This document shows, in pieces, positions 9,724 to 18,569 of a DNA stretch of 50,815 nucleotides; within the stretch, counting starts at the first letter, position 1; every line of letters starts with the position of its first letter. Source of the DNA: UBA11400 sp964550435 (GTDB lineage Bacteria; Bacteroidota; Rhodothermia; Balneolales; HLUCCA01); the NCBI GenBank assembly GCA_964550435.1, contig CAZJZI010000014.1, positions 1 through 50,815 of the forward strand, in the 5' to 3' direction. A program made the position numbers and the translations under genes. Below the pieces are notes generated by a model, which made no database searches, was not told the origin of the DNA, and saw nothing but the letters and a program-made list of their open reading frames with translations.

Positions 9724-10350
9724 ATGATTATAAATGTGATGGCGTCTTCGGTGGATGGATATGTGGCCGCACACAGCGGACAGACCGACGCCGAACGTCA
9801 CGAACAGGGATTCTCTTCTGATGCCGACTGGCAGCGACTCAAGGAACATTTGAGAAGTGCAGATGCGGTTATTTTAGGCGCCAAGACGATGTCGACTGCC
9901 AATGGAGCAGTCGATCAGCCGCGAGGTGATGGGACTTATCCAATTTGGTTCACGTTTACCAACTCGGGGATTCCCGCTGATAACGAGTTCTGGAAACAAT
10001 CTCATATTCCAAGGGTTATCGTATCAAGGAGTCGGCTTAAAATGCATGACGATCAGGTTGAGAATCTGGTTTATTATGATGAAGACCCTGTAGTGTTTTT
10101 GAAACGTGTGTTGGATGAACGGGGTATGGCGCAGGTGTTGTTATTTGGGGGAGGGACGATTAACAGGATGTTTTATGAGGCGGGTGCAGTTGATGAACTT
10201 TATTTGACTCTGTGTCCCTTGGTGGTTGCCAACCCGAATGGAGTGCCACTGATTGAACCGGGATTGGTGGAAGTTACCAAATTAACATTGAAATCGGTTG
10301 AGACGCATGGAGATCTGCTGTTTGTCCGGTATCTTGTGAGTAAAAAGTAG
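9724..10350 (+). CDS. RibD C-terminal/dihydrofolate-reductase-fold reductase
   Basis: This 208-residue protein matches stand-alone RibD_C proteins. It opens with the strand MIINVMASSVDGYVA. A central segment resembles the ADAVILGAKTMST helix (family: GR.T). The late NADPH-binding motif LLFGGGTINRMFYEAG is followed by VDELYLTLCPLVV, the family's signature DEL..T..P. Members reduce pyrimidines, pterins or folate-like rings with NADPH. It lacks the N-terminal deaminase of bifunctional RibD and no riboflavin genes are near, so a flavin role is unlikely. With the SDR before it and FolB two genes later, a dihydropterin or dihydrofolate reductase role fits. The stop is 3 bp before the next start. 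Confidence 0.85.
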   Translation: MIINVMASSVDGYVAAHSGQTDAERHEQGFSSDADWQRLKEHLRSADAVILGAKTMSTANGAVDQPRGDGTYPIWFTFTNSGIPADNEFWKQSHIPRVIVSRSRLKMHDDQVENLVYYDEDPVVFLKRVLDERGMAQVLLFGGGTINRMFYEAGAVDELYLTLCPLVVANPNGVPLIEPGLVEVTKLTLKSVETHGDLLFVRYLVSKK

Positions 10351-10353
10351 CGT

Positions 10354-10899
10354 ATGTCTGAAGCAAAGTTTAAAGAATTTGAGCACAAGTACCTGTTGAA
10401 TGGGTCAGAGTCGGTGGAATCGATATTCGAGTCGCTCAGGAGCGTGAGTGGGGGGGAGGAGAAGTCTTTGGAGGTAACGGATACCTATTTTTCCCAGGGA
10501 ACCTCACCTAAGTTCGTATACCGACATCGAAGGGATATCGAAATTCAACAGCTAACGGTGAAATCCCTGGGTATTGATGCCCGTGAACGAACCGAGATCA
10601 ATCTGCACTTTTTGAATGACGAGAATCAGTACGAGGCCGTGGTTCGTTTTATGGAAACGCTGGGTGAGTTCAAGGAACTCAGTATCCGAAAATCCATTCA
10701 AGTTATTGATTTCCCAGATTGCGAATGCGTGTATTATGAGGCAACTAACGGGACTAAATCCGTACGCTGTTTTGAATTTGAAGCCCTGGGCACTGAAAAT
10801 ATTGATCAGGCACTAGGCATTATTTCGAAGTATGAAAAGTTGGCTGGATTCTCTCCAGCGACACGTTGTTATCAAAGTCTGTTTGAATTGTTGAGCTAA
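10354..10899 (+). CDS. CYTH-domain triphosphate tunnel metalloenzyme
   Basis: The protein is 181 residues. The CYTH hallmark ExExK is Glu8-Phe-Glu10-His-Lys12 (KEFEHKYLL). Later strands carry the expected basic and acidic pairs: YRHRRD, LTVKS, RERTEINLHF and FEFEALG. This gives the eight-stranded tunnel that binds a triphosphate with divalent metal. Known members are class IV adenylate cyclases, thiamine triphosphatases and inorganic triphosphatases. Spacing of 3 bp before and 5 bp after places it inside the reductase-FolB operon. A natural substrate in that setting would be dihydroneopterin triphosphate, which needs its phosphates removed before FolB can act; that is a hypothesis. The 5' part of the gene is locally G-rich. 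Confidence 0.85.
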   Translation: MSEAKFKEFEHKYLLNGSESVESIFESLRSVSGGEEKSLEVTDTYFSQGTSPKFVYRHRRDIEIQQLTVKSLGIDARERTEINLHFLNDENQYEAVVRFMETLGEFKELSIRKSIQVIDFPDCECVYYEATNGTKSVRCFEFEALGTENIDQALGIISKYEKLAGFSPATRCYQSLFELLS

Positions 10900-10904
10900 A
10901 GCAT

Positions 10905-11648
10905 ATGAACCAGGATATCATCCGCATCCAGAACATGCACGTTCAGTGTTACATAGGAATACATCGCCATGAACGTCATGAGCGACAGACGCTTCTCGTT
11001 GATGTAGAGATGCATATTGATTCTGTAAAAGGTACCGATAAGATTATGTTGACCAATTCGGTCGATTATTCCAAAATTTACGGTGAACTCAAATTTCTAC
11101 TCGAAGCGTCTCAATTCAGACTCTTGGAAACGGCTGCTCAGGCGTTGTGCGCGTATTTATTGGCCCCGGTATTATCCGATCGCCCGCAAGCAGTTATAAA
11201 TGCAGTTAAACTTACTTTGAGCAAACCAAGTGCTCTAAAGTCTGAGGCGGTACCAAGTCTGACCGTCTACCGTGAATCCGGTGATTTCAAACCGGGATAT
11301 GAAGTCAATCATTTTGGTGAAGTTGATATCATTCACGAAAGCAATGATTGTGGGATTTATAGACTCAAGATTCCAGCTGGAGGATCCATTCCTGCTCACT
11401 ATCATGAGATCATGTCGGAAGGGGAGCTGGCTATGAGTGATGGACTTTTACTACAAAATAAGCCGCTTTCAGCCGGATTAGCACATTTTTGGCCGCAAAA
11501 GTTCGTTCATGAGTATAAAAATCCGACCGAAATCGCCAGAACTATTCTATGTGTCAACCGACCGTCATTTATTCCTTCCGATGAAATTTTAAGTCCTGAT
11601 TCTCCGCTGCTTGATCCACCCCCAGGGTCAAAAGTTAGGTATTATTAA
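10905..11648 (+). CDS. folB: Dihydroneopterin aldolase fused to a cupin domain
   Basis: Residues 1-112 (of 247) are a FolB domain: strand IRIQNMHVQCYIGIH, Glu23, Tyr55 in NSVDYSKIY, pterin-anchoring Glu75 in FRLLETAAQA and catalytic Lys107 in LTLSKPSA. All residues needed for aldolase or epimerase chemistry are present. Residues about 125-230 are a complete single cupin. Motif 1 is GGSIPAHYHEIMSEGELAMSDG (His165, His167, Glu172) and motif 2 ends in FVHEYKN, supplying the third His. A metal-binding beta-barrel is thus expected. FolB cleaves 7,8-dihydroneopterin to 6-hydroxymethyl-dihydropterin; relatives epimerise the side chain to monapterin. The job of the cupin is unknown. It is the last gene of the four-gene operon; no clear terminator follows. 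Confidence 0.88.
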   Translation: MNQDIIRIQNMHVQCYIGIHRHERHERQTLLVDVEMHIDSVKGTDKIMLTNSVDYSKIYGELKFLLEASQFRLLETAAQALCAYLLAPVLSDRPQAVINAVKLTLSKPSALKSEAVPSLTVYRESGDFKPGYEVNHFGEVDIIHESNDCGIYRLKIPAGGSIPAHYHEIMSEGELAMSDGLLLQNKPLSAGLAHFWPQKFVHEYKNPTEIARTILCVNRPSFIPSDEILSPDSPLLDPPPGSKVRYY

Positions 11649-11678
11649 TAAGCAGGGATCGGCGAGCGGTTGTAAATC

Positions 11679-11836
11679 GGGAGTAGGAAGTCGGAAGTAG
11701 GGAGTGGGTGGTTGGAATGGTTTTCTAGTTCTTGAAATTTTACTGATATTAAGAGTGTATATATTGGTAGTGATATTGTGAAAGGAAACAGGGTAATCGT
11801 GTTTTGCCCACTCCTCACTTCCCACTCCCCACTTCC
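11679..11836. repeat. Heptameric short tandem repeats in inverted arrangement
   Basis: The left block at 11679-11706 reads as four heptamers: GGGAGTA, GGAAGTC, GGAAGTA, GGGAGTG. The right block at 11807-11836 is the same type on the other strand; its complement reads GGAAGTG, GGGAGTG, GGAAGTG, AGGAGTG. The roughly 100 nt between them could form the loop of a long hairpin. The same heptamer family recurs at 24817-24932. The region lies between the folB operon and the S9 peptidase start at 11880. I see no ORF or terminator in it. Confidence 0.8.
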
Positions 11837-11879
11837 AAAAATTTTGACCAACTGTAACATATAACTAACCTATACTAGT

Positions 11880-13913
11880 ATGAAACTAATCCTAAAATCC
11901 CTAAGGAGTCTGGTTCCTATGCTGGTGCTTTTGGCACTTGTCGTAGTTCCGGCTTCTGCGCAACGACCCATGACGGCCGATGATATTGCGGCAGTCAAGA
12001 ATGTCGGGTTCACCCAAATTTCTCCGGATGGGCAGAATGTTGCGTACACATTAGTGGTCCCGGCAGACCCAAAAGTTGAAAATAGATCCGCCTCCAGCCA
12101 TTTGTATGTATACAACGTAGCATCAGGAGAGAGTACAGCCTTAATTACTTCAGGTGGAGCAGGAAATATCCAGTTCAGACCTGAAAAAGGCACAATATCA
12201 TATACTTCACGTCGCGAAGGTGATGAAACCACATCGCTTTATGAAATTCCGGTGACAGGAGGAGAACCTGTACGTCTACATTCTCATGAAACCAACATTA
12301 TTTCATACAACTGGGCAGCTGATGGGAATCACATACTGTATATAGCCAATGAAATCGTTGAAAAACCAACTACAGGACTCCCTTATGAACCTGAGATCTA
12401 TGAGGAATTCATCCCGAATCGTAAGTTGTTTATCACCAATGTGAATATGGACGATCATCCACCGCACCGTGTGGATTTACCTGGCTCTGTTTATATGGCA
12501 GTTTTCAGTCCAGACAAGACTAAAATAGCAGTTTCTGTTGCACCGACTCCGAATGTTGATGATCAGTACATGTCTCAGCGAATTCATATTCTGGATTATC
12601 AGTCCCGCGAAGTGATAGCGACCATTGACAATGCGGGAAAGCTCGGAGAAATTCATTGGAGTCCAGATGGAAACCAATTGGCATTACGCGCGGCAAATGA
12701 TCTTAATGACCCGACAGATGGTCGACTGATGATTGTATCAGCATCAGGTGGAACACCAGTAAATATTGCACCTGAATTTGAGGGGAAATTCGAACAACTT
12801 CGTTGGATCGAGGCAAATGCAATACATTTCTTAGCAAGTGAAGGTGTCTGGAGCACATTTGGAACCATTCGTCCAGATGGATCTGCATTTACTCGTATTA
12901 TCGAGCCAGGTGGACCGATTTTGACCAGATTTACGGTTGCCGAAAATGGATTGATTGCATTTACTGTAAATACACCTACTCATCCTGCTGAGTTATATCT
13001 GTACCGTGAAGTAACCAGAACCGATCGTCAATTGGTACGCGCTACTCAATCAAATCCTGAGTTAAACAATGTTCAGATGGCTCGTGTTGAAGTAGTACGG
13101 TATGCTGCGAGAGATAATGAGTATGAAATCGAAGGCATGCTGTACTATCCGTTGAATTACACTGAAGGACAGCGTTATCCATTGATCACTGTGGTACATG
13201 GTGGACCAGAAGCGCATTACAGTAATGGCTGGTTGACAGGATATTCGACTGCTGGACACCAGGGAGCAGGAGAAGGCTATTTTGTGTTCTATCCAAACTA
13301 TCGTGGTAGCACAGGGCGCGGAATGGAGTTCGCCTATTCTTCTCAAGCTGATATGGCAGGAAAAGAATTCGATGACATCGTTGATGGTGTCGATTATTTG
13401 ATCGATCAGGGCTTTGTTGATCGTGATAAAGTAGGGGTAACCGGCGGATCCTACGGTGGATATGCAACTGCGTGGATGAGTACTTATTATTCAGATCGCT
13501 TTGCTGCTGGAGTCATGTTCGTTGGAATCAGTAACAACCTGTCCAAGTGGGGGACGAGTGACATTCCAGAGGAGTTATACCATGTACATGCTCGCAAACG
13601 TATTTGGGACGACTGGGAAGGTAAACTGAAATCATCTCCAATCTATTACGTAGATCGTGCCCAGACTCCGCTTTTGATCATGCATGGTAAGGAAGACACC
13701 CGTGTGCATCCAGCTCAATCCATGGAATTGTATCGCCACATTAAAGTCCGTAAACCTGAGTTGCCACTACGTTTGGTTTATTATCCAGGTGAAGGACATG
13801 GTAACACACGAAGTACCTCGCGATACGACTACAATATCCGTGCTATGGAATGGTTTAGCAGACACCTAAAAGGTGATGAAATCCAGCGTCAGCGTGATCT
13901 TGAAGGGCAGTAA
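11880..13913 (+). CDS. Secreted S9-family prolyl-oligopeptidase-like peptidase
   Basis: The protein has 677 residues. A Sec signal peptide spans roughly 1-28 (hydrophobic core VPMLVLLALVVVP, then ASAQ). Residues about 30-400 form a TolB/WD40-like propeller with SPDG repeats (QISPDGQN, WSPDGNQ). The C-terminal alpha/beta-hydrolase domain has the nucleophile elbow TGGSYGGYA (Ser524), Asp606 in HGKEDTR and His640 in GEGHGNT, a full triad. It should hydrolyse peptides in the periplasm or outside, probably dipeptidyl- or acylaminoacyl-peptidase style. It converges on the first SusD gene with a shared terminator, which fits a peptide-utilisation neighbourhood. Specificity cannot be read from the sequence. 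Confidence 0.92.
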   Translation: MKLILKSLRSLVPMLVLLALVVVPASAQRPMTADDIAAVKNVGFTQISPDGQNVAYTLVVPADPKVENRSASSHLYVYNVASGESTALITSGGAGNIQFRPEKGTISYTSRREGDETTSLYEIPVTGGEPVRLHSHETNIISYNWAADGNHILYIANEIVEKPTTGLPYEPEIYEEFIPNRKLFITNVNMDDHPPHRVDLPGSVYMAVFSPDKTKIAVSVAPTPNVDDQYMSQRIHILDYQSREVIATIDNAGKLGEIHWSPDGNQLALRAANDLNDPTDGRLMIVSASGGTPVNIAPEFEGKFEQLRWIEANAIHFLASEGVWSTFGTIRPDGSAFTRIIEPGGPILTRFTVAENGLIAFTVNTPTHPAELYLYREVTRTDRQLVRATQSNPELNNVQMARVEVVRYAARDNEYEIEGMLYYPLNYTEGQRYPLITVVHGGPEAHYSNGWLTGYSTAGHQGAGEGYFVFYPNYRGSTGRGMEFAYSSQADMAGKEFDDIVDGVDYLIDQGFVDRDKVGVTGGSYGGYATAWMSTYYSDRFAAGVMFVGISNNLSKWGTSDIPEELYHVHARKRIWDDWEGKLKSSPIYYVDRAQTPLLIMHGKEDTRVHPAQSMELYRHIKVRKPELPLRLVYYPGEGHGNTRSTSRYDYNIRAMEWFSRHLKGDEIQRQRDLEGQ

Positions 13914-13955
13914 ATCTCCGGATTGACCATTCTTCAGTACAAATTAGTAGCACAA

Positions 13956-13989
13956 AAAAAGGCCGACTCCTTGGGGAGCCGGCCTTTTT
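13956..13989. terminator. Bidirectional terminator between S9 peptidase and SusD
   Basis: The arm AAAAAGGCCGACTCC (13956-13970), the loop TTGG and the arm GGAGCCGGCCTTTTT (13975-13989) pair with one mismatch and have A and T runs at the ends. It sits between the convergent stops at 13913 and 14011. Confidence 0.85.
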
Positions 13990-14010
13990 ATTATAAGGCA
14001 TTTTGCCTGA

Positions 14011-15405
14011 TCAACTACCGTAACCTGGATTCTGGGCAAGGTTGGTATTGACATTCATTTCACGATCTGGGATCGGGAATACAAGCGCGTTATCATTCCA
14101 TGGAATTGATTGACGTGTCAGGGATTGAGTTGTTCCTTGCAGACGTTTTAAGTCAGTAAGCAACAGACCCTCGAACATCAACTCATTACGACGTTCTTTT
14201 AAAACGTCAGCAAGTGTTACACTGGCAAGTGGAGTAAGACCAACACGGGCTCTAATGGCATTGATTTCGTCTACTGGTGCGACACCACCAATACTTGATC
14301 CGGTACGAACACTAGCTTCAGCTCTGATAAGGTGCATCTCTGCCAGACGTATCAGTGTGATATTGGTTCGACGTGGATCAATAGACGGATCAGCAGATGC
14401 ATACTTCATAGTCATGCGTCCACGCCCTGTAGCGGCGAACAGGGTAGCACGTTCGTCACCAGACTCGTAATTGGTCAAATGAGCATCCAAAACTTGAATA
14501 TCAGCTCGACCAAATGGAGTAGGTGCATAAAATACGGCCATGTTATTACTGAATGCAGTTGCTGTGTTTTGAACAGCAAAAATTGTTTCAGCACCGTTAA
14601 TAGAACGGGTATAGTTATCACGAATATCATCAAACAATGCGTATCTGCCTGATGAGATTACACGATCTGCTTCCGCGCCTGCCGCAGGATAGTTACCCAT
14701 AACCAGATGAACACGTGCCAACATAGCACTTGCAACATATGTATTTGCAAAGAAACCATTATTAGCAGGTAAACCTGCTTTAGCGTCTTGTAAGTCAGAA
14801 ACGATTTGAGAATATACCTCGGCAACCGAATTACGTGGTACCTGTAAGGTTTCATCAACTACACGAGTTGGTGTAAGAACAACAGGAACACCTGGATTAC
14901 TGCCTGGGTTGCCATCATTGTATGCTTTACCGAATACAGTAATCAGGTTGTAATAGGCTGCTGCACGAAGGAATTTCGCCTCAGCTTCAGCTCTTGCGGC
15001 ACCTGCAGCATCGTTTCCGAATACATCGAGTGCATCCAGAACATTGTTTGCGCGGTTGATTACGTTATAGGATGAACTCCAATAAGCAGAAATGAAGCTA
15101 TTCGTGGTTAGAATTGCTTTATCGTTTACTTCACGTGGTTGTATGAACGTACCGTTAAAGTACACTTCATTAACCGGAACCGCGTAGATGTCGGTCAGGT
15201 AGACATAACTACCTGCCCAGGTATTTGCTCCAGTAAGAGCTGCATAACCACCCACAATTGCCGTTTGCACGTTGCCTGGGGTAGATAATGCCACGACATC
15301 AGAGATCGATGCCTGTGGCTCAAGTTCCAAGAGGTCGTCACAACCAGTAGCCATAACGCCTATCAGAAGAGCCATGAAAATTTTATTCAATGTTTTCATA
15401 TTCAT
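14011..15405 (-). CDS. SusD/RagB-family nutrient-binding outer-membrane lipoprotein
   Basis: The 464-residue protein begins with an SPII signal ending in the lipobox ATGC (Cys22), followed by acidic DD, the Bacteroidota surface-export context. TPR-like helices include LRAAAYYNLITVFG and the C-terminal PIPDREMNVN-NPGY tail, both typical of RagB/SusD proteins. It caps the SusC barrel and captures the ligand at the cell surface. The paired susC gene is 32 bp upstream on the same strand. It belongs to the classic SusD family, unlike the second pair's SusD-like protein at 22400. The substrate is unknown; no CAZyme is near and a peptidase is the convergent neighbour. Confidence 0.93.
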   Translation of the reverse strand: MNMKTLNKIFMALLIGVMATGCDDLLELEPQASISDVVALSTPGNVQTAIVGGYAALTGANTWAGSYVYLTDIYAVPVNEVYFNGTFIQPREVNDKAILTTNSFISAYWSSSYNVINRANNVLDALDVFGNDAAGAARAEAEAKFLRAAAYYNLITVFGKAYNDGNPGSNPGVPVVLTPTRVVDETLQVPRNSVAEVYSQIVSDLQDAKAGLPANNGFFANTYVASAMLARVHLVMGNYPAAGAEADRVISSGRYALFDDIRDNYTRSINGAETIFAVQNTATAFSNNMAVFYAPTPFGRADIQVLDAHLTNYESGDERATLFAATGRGRMTMKYASADPSIDPRRTNITLIRLAEMHLIRAEASVRTGSSIGGVAPVDEINAIRARVGLTPLASVTLADVLKERRNELMFEGLLLTDLKRLQGTTQSLTRQSIPWNDNALVFPIPDREMNVNTNLAQNPGYGS

Positions 15406-15437
15406 GTATTAATTCCTTGTTAACGATTGAGCTCTGG

Positions 15438-18400
15438 TTAGAATCCGATGTCAAAACCAAAAGTGATGGTTCTGGATTGTGGAGCTGTATAGAACTCTGT
15501 TCCCAGACCGATATTACCGGCAAGGAAGTCAGTGTTCATTTCAGGATCAAATCCTTCGTAGTCAGTCCAGGTAATCAGGTTAACCCCAGTTACATAAATT
15601 CTCATTTTGGTTAATCCAAGTGCATTCAGACGTGCTGAAGGAACTGAGTAGCCAAACGTAAGATTTTTGAGTCGGACATAGGATGCATCAGTGATGTATC
15701 GGCTGGAGTGCTGGTTACCGTTTGTAATCAAATAGCGTGCCTCAGGGACACGGGTATTCGGATTTTGAGGAGTCCAGAAGTTCAACTGGTCTACATACGA
15801 GTTATCCTCGAATACACCGTTACCACGGCTCCAACGTCCACTACCTCCGATGTATGCTTCGTTACCCTGTACAAATTGGAACAGAACATTAAGTTCGAAT
15901 CCTTTGTAGGTAAGGGTATTACCGAAACCACCAATGAAGTCAGGGTTTGGATTACCAATCACGCAACGAGTTGCAGAGTTATAGCTCGTAGTTGTTTCTT
16001 TGAAGTCAGAACATGCTTCATCGTTGTAGATATTGAATAGTGCATTACCATTAGCAGGATCTACTCCGGCAAATTCCGGTGCAAAAAACACCCCGATTGG
16101 TTGACCTTCAATAGCGCGGTTAACTTGTCCACCTGTAAGTACCTGACCATCAAGATTGGTTACTTTGTTTTGGTTGTTAGAGATGTTGAAGTTAGAAGTC
16201 CAACGCAAGTCACCGTTCAAATTGATCGTGTTAAGACCAAGTTCCCATCCTTTGTTCTCCATTTTACCTACGTTACGTAGGGAAGTAGTGAAACCAGAGG
16301 TAGCTGGGATTTGTACACTTAACAGCAAATCATCGGTGTTTTTGATGTAGTAATCAAATTCTCCACTGATTCTGTTATTTAGCAATCCGAAATCAAATCC
16401 AATATCTGTCTGAGCAGTAGTTTCCCATGTCAGGTTTGGGTTTGGAATTTGTGATGGGGCAATACCAGATTGACCTCCATAAGATGTTCCACCCCAGAGT
16501 CCGAGTGACCCAAAGTTACCGATACCTGCGTTACCCGTGATACCATAGCTGGCACGAAACTTGAAGTATGGCAGATATTCGTTTAATCCAGACATAAAGC
16601 TTTCTTCGGTAAGAATCCAACCTACAGAAGCGGCAGGGAAGAATCCATAACGATTGTCAGAACCGAATCGTGATGATCCGTCAACACGTGTACTAACAGA
16701 CAACAGGTAACGCTCTTTGAACTCATAATTTGCACGAGCAAAGTAAGAAAGGAAGCTATACTCTGACCCAGTAGAAGTACCGTCGAGTACGTTAGCTGCA
16801 CTTGTCAGTCGCTGGAAGGAGTCGTTAGGGAATCCAGAAGCAGCAGCTAATGCATAATTGTAATCGTTGTACTGATAGGTCATACCAGCAGTAGCATTAA
16901 TGCTATGATTAACACCCAGATTTGTATTGAAATTAAAATACTGGGAGGTTACATAAGAAGCAGACTGCTGCCACGCGATAGAAGCATATCCGCCATTACC
17001 GGCACTTGCGAATCCAACGGCTGTTTCCTGACTGTACCATTGATCATCTTGACCAGTCACAATGTCAGCTGAGAACTCTGAACGAAACTCCAGTTGTGGC
17101 AGGATACTATATGTAGCATACGCTTTACCGGTTGTTCTCATCGTTGTCACCAGATACTTCGAGAAATCACGATGGATTACACCATTATAATAGTATGTAT
17201 CGTTGTTGAAAGTCGATGATGGTACATAATTTGGTAATGCACTCGGTTCCGGATAAAACACCGGGCTGATCGGCATTTGTGCAATCAACTGGATTGGTGT
17301 AGAGAACGCGTTATCATTAGAAAGACGCTGATGGAAAGTTCGACCAGTAGTCAGGTTCATTCCAAGTGTAATGTTGTCACCTGCACGGTGGTCCAAATTT
17401 ACACGAGCTGAAATTCTTTGGAAACGATCTTTGATCAAAATACCATCCTGATCGCTGTAGTGACCACTCACGAAGAAACGGGTTGCGTCAGTTCCACCTG
17501 AAGCAGACAGGTCGTGAGAGAACATGCCAGCATCCTGAAAAGCATAAGACTGCCAGTCAGTATCCACAGCACATTCAGCAGCACCTGCTCCACCGAATTC
17601 TGTATTTAAGCAACGTCTCCAGTCAGTACCCTGTGCGAGCCAATCGAAGGTATCTTCGAGAATGAATACACGGTTTTGTGAAAGACCTTGTGATGCACGA
17701 ATGCGGTCGGTATTCTTGGCCGCCTGATACATGAAATTCACGTACTGCTTTGCGTCCATCATTTCGACCGTGTTGGTCGGTTCGCTGGTTCCGAACTGGT
17801 ACGTATAATTGAAGTTCGTTTTTCCGGCACGGCCTTGTTTGGTAGTGATAAGTACAACTCCGTTTGCAGCACGTGATCCATAAATGGCGGCAGCAGAAGC
17901 ATCTTTGAGAATCTGGATAGATTCTACATCGTTGAAGTTGAATTGAGACATTGGGTTCGTGGCTGCGGAAGACAATGAGAAGTCATCCATTACCACTGGT
18001 ACACCGTCAATTACGTACAATGGTTGGTTACTTGCTGATACAGAAGAAGATCCACGTACACGCATTTGAATACCCTGGCCCAATTTACCGTTGTTCTGTT
18101 GGATGAACACACCAGAAACCCGACCTTGGATCGCGTTTTCGACAGTGTTAACTGGAGCGAATTGAATTTCATCGCCTCGTACAGAGGTGATGGCACCAGT
18201 GACAGATCTCCTTGAGACCTCACCGTATCCAACTACGACTACCTGGTCCAGACCAACAACGTCCTGTTGTAGTTCTATATCCAGAGTAGCATTCGCATTT
18301 GTGATTGTTACTTCACGAGTGACACGTGAGTACCCGACGTATGTAGTGATAACTGTGTAATTACCTGGCGCGAGATTAAGGGAGTAGCGTCCATCAACGT

Positions 18401-18569
18401 CGGTCACTGAACCTCGGTTCAATGATGGGATGGCAACGTTAACTCCAACGAGTGCCTCGCCGGAAGAAGCATCGGTTACTTGTCCGGACAATGTAAAGCC
18501 CTGGGCAAATACTTCTCCAACTGACAAGCACAGTAGCGCCAACAGTATGGTATAGATTTTCCTTTTCAT
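15438..18569 (-). CDS. SusC/RagA-family TonB-dependent receptor
   Basis: The protein has 1043 residues. A signal peptide (about 1-22, ending VFA) is followed by a carboxypeptidase-regulatory-like domain (about 24-110: SGQVTDASSGEALVGVNV, SVTDVDGRYSL). The TonB plug then shows the SusC signature MRVRGSSSVSASNQPLYVID and SIQILKDASAAAIYGSRAANG. A 22-strand barrel fills the rest, ending in the aromatic-terminated strand FGFDIGF. With the SusD at 14011 it forms an energy-dependent importer of a sizeable ligand. Its start is 531 bp from that of the second, divergent SusC, so both pairs may respond to shared signals. No anti-sigma or hybrid sensor adjoins it. Confidence 0.95.
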   Translation of the reverse strand: MKRKIYTILLALLCLSVGEVFAQGFTLSGQVTDASSGEALVGVNVAIPSLNRGSVTDVDGRYSLNLAPGNYTVITTYVGYSRVTREVTITNANATLDIELQQDVVGLDQVVVVGYGEVSRRSVTGAITSVRGDEIQFAPVNTVENAIQGRVSGVFIQQNNGKLGQGIQMRVRGSSSVSASNQPLYVIDGVPVVMDDFSLSSAATNPMSQFNFNDVESIQILKDASAAAIYGSRAANGVVLITTKQGRAGKTNFNYTYQFGTSEPTNTVEMMDAKQYVNFMYQAAKNTDRIRASQGLSQNRVFILEDTFDWLAQGTDWRRCLNTEFGGAGAAECAVDTDWQSYAFQDAGMFSHDLSASGGTDATRFFVSGHYSDQDGILIKDRFQRISARVNLDHRAGDNITLGMNLTTGRTFHQRLSNDNAFSTPIQLIAQMPISPVFYPEPSALPNYVPSSTFNNDTYYYNGVIHRDFSKYLVTTMRTTGKAYATYSILPQLEFRSEFSADIVTGQDDQWYSQETAVGFASAGNGGYASIAWQQSASYVTSQYFNFNTNLGVNHSINATAGMTYQYNDYNYALAAASGFPNDSFQRLTSAANVLDGTSTGSEYSFLSYFARANYEFKERYLLSVSTRVDGSSRFGSDNRYGFFPAASVGWILTEESFMSGLNEYLPYFKFRASYGITGNAGIGNFGSLGLWGGTSYGGQSGIAPSQIPNPNLTWETTAQTDIGFDFGLLNNRISGEFDYYIKNTDDLLLSVQIPATSGFTTSLRNVGKMENKGWELGLNTINLNGDLRWTSNFNISNNQNKVTNLDGQVLTGGQVNRAIEGQPIGVFFAPEFAGVDPANGNALFNIYNDEACSDFKETTTSYNSATRCVIGNPNPDFIGGFGNTLTYKGFELNVLFQFVQGNEAYIGGSGRWSRGNGVFEDNSYVDQLNFWTPQNPNTRVPEARYLITNGNQHSSRYITDASYVRLKNLTFGYSVPSARLNALGLTKMRIYVTGVNLITWTDYEGFDPEMNTDFLAGNIGLGTEFYTAPQSRTITFGFDIGF

